Notes under the pieces: model-generated
Database searches by the model: none
Seen by the model: the letters and a program-made list of their open reading frames with translations, nothing else
Told to the model about the DNA's origin: nothing
Shown: piece by piece, positions 14,324-15,068 of the stretch
Position numbering within the stretch: the first letter of the stretch is position 1
How the letters are laid out: every line of letters begins with the position of its first letter
Assembly: GCA_050331455.1 (NCBI GenBank)
Contig: JBHJGV010000067.1
Coordinates: 1 to 15,068 of the forward strand
Source of the DNA: CAYUYV01 sp050331455
Lineage (GTDB): Bacteria > Pseudomonadota > Alphaproteobacteria > JAJFIK01
Direction: 5' to 3'
DNA: 15,068 nucleotides
Translations under genes and position numbers: made by a program

Positions 14324-14409
14324 GAGCGTTCCCCCTGATTTTGAAGGCTGTTCGGCAATAAGCATGCCCGATCCCGGCATTCCGTCAACCGGGTGGACCC
14401 GGCCACCGC

Positions 14410-15068
14410 CTAGAAGGTGCGGGCTTCGGGCAGACGCCACCAGGGCAGATAGGGGTAGCGGTGATGCTCCAGGTGGTAGCCGAAATGGAAACAGGTCAGT
14501 AGACTGACGAGCCAGGGGTAGGCGTTGCTGCGGCTCATATGGTCATCCTCGAACCCTTGCGCGGACGGACGATGGGGCAGATAGGTGCCGAAATAGAAAA
14601 GCTGCGCCGAAGCGAGGATCGACGGGGCCGCCCAGAACAGGATCATGTTGGCCATGGGCGCCCCCAGCACCCAGACATAGACCTGGAACACCAGGGCCAG
14701 CGACAGGGCCTCGCGCCACGTGAAATAGCGTTTGAAAAAGCCCAGATACCAGGGCCAGAAGGCGCGGGTCGCCGGATCGTGGAAATCCGGATCGTCGGCA
14801 CTGCCCGGCGTCCGGTGGTGCTGGTGGTGCTTGGTGTTCAGGGGACGGAACCAAAATCCCGCATAGACCCACAGGCAGATCTGGCCCACCACCCGGTTGA
14901 TCGCCCGGTTGCCGACGCACAGGGTGCCGTGCATCGCGTCATGGGCCAGAATGAACAGACCCGCATTGAGCCAGCACAGCACCAGGAAAAGCGCAAGGCC
15001 GCCCAGGACCGAGGACGTCGTGGCGTCGAGGGGGAAGAAGAACACGCCGATGACATGGGCCATGGCCC
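14410..15068 (-). CDS. crtW: Beta-carotene ketolase, CrtW type (5' end beyond right edge)
   Basis: A membrane di-iron fatty-acid-desaturase-fold enzyme that by family introduces 4-keto groups into beta-carotene or zeaxanthin, giving canthaxanthin or astaxanthin. Numbering from the ATG at 15063, histidine clusters are HDAMH (41-45), HHQHH (79-83) and HLEHH (197-201), plus H193; the ketolase hallmarks AGFWFRPL, SADDPDFH, QLFYFGTYLPHR and SLLTCFHFGYHLEHH are present, as is the end YLPWWRLP. 217 residues are visible, against about 240-260 for CrtW. The frame is open through the window end, and the residues before HVIGV look like the continuation of the first membrane helix, so the ATG at 15063 is probably internal and the true start lies outside. 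Other crt genes are not in the window. A CrtO- or plain desaturase assignment fits less well. Confidence 0.9.
   Translation of the reverse strand, partial: AMAHVIGVFFFPLDATTSSVLGGLALFLVLCWLNAGLFILAHDAMHGTLCVGNRAINRVVGQICLWVYAGFWFRPLNTKHHQHHRTPGSADDPDFHDPATRAFWPWYLGFFKRYFTWREALSLALVFQVYVWVLGAPMANMILFWAAPSILASAQLFYFGTYLPHRPSAQGFEDDHMSRSNAYPWLVSLLTCFHFGYHLEHHRYPYLPWWRLPEARTF

Overview
The window looks like chromosomal DNA of a GC-rich alphaproteobacterium. The tRNA-Asp sequence with an encoded CCA, the conserved divergent tesA / ybbA-ybbP locus, the short GTCAT...ATGAC palindromic intergenic repeats and a CrtW-type carotenoid ketolase all fit that group. I cannot name a species.

Layout. Positions 1-2473 (minus strand) hold the N-terminal 824 codons of a large RTX (glycine/aspartate nonapeptide) protein. 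It runs off the left edge and contains a 441-bp in-frame tandem duplication. Positions 2474-2865 are its upstream region. Positions 2866-5907 look like a small island inserted at the 3' end of tRNA-Asp(GTC): a 53-bp direct repeat (one mismatch), containing the 3' 46 nt of the tRNA, flanks about 2.9 kb of lower-GC DNA. Inside lie a PIN toxin with a frameshifted, stop-interrupted antitoxin but an intact-looking promoter/operator; a second, intact AbrB-type antitoxin plus PIN toxin operon; one solitary palindromic repeat; a tandem array of the same repeat with an exact 167-bp period; and a scrap resembling an IS1380-type transposase. No integrase is visible. The functional tRNA-Asp lies at 5862-5938.

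Right of the tRNA the DNA is ordinary, GC-rich and gene-dense: tesA-like SGNH esterase (minus), divergent from an ABC ATPase and its FtsX-type permease (ybbA-ybbP, overlapping by ATGA); a Bax-inhibitor-1 family membrane protein ending in a strong terminator; a glutathione S-transferase with an apparent signal peptide; a short-chain dehydrogenase; then, convergent, a saccharopine-dehydrogenase-like NAD(P) protein and a CrtW-type beta-carotene ketolase running off the right edge.

How the genes work together. TesA and YbbAP form a conserved locus (periplasmic esterase plus an envelope ABC system). The GST and SDR are 35 nt apart and probably co-transcribed, as may be crtW and the downstream dehydrogenase (86-nt gap). 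The two PIN modules are typical island-stabilising cargo. The most unusual part is the tRNA-flanked, integrase-less mini-island carrying one damaged and one intact toxin-antitoxin operon plus the 167-bp palindrome array.
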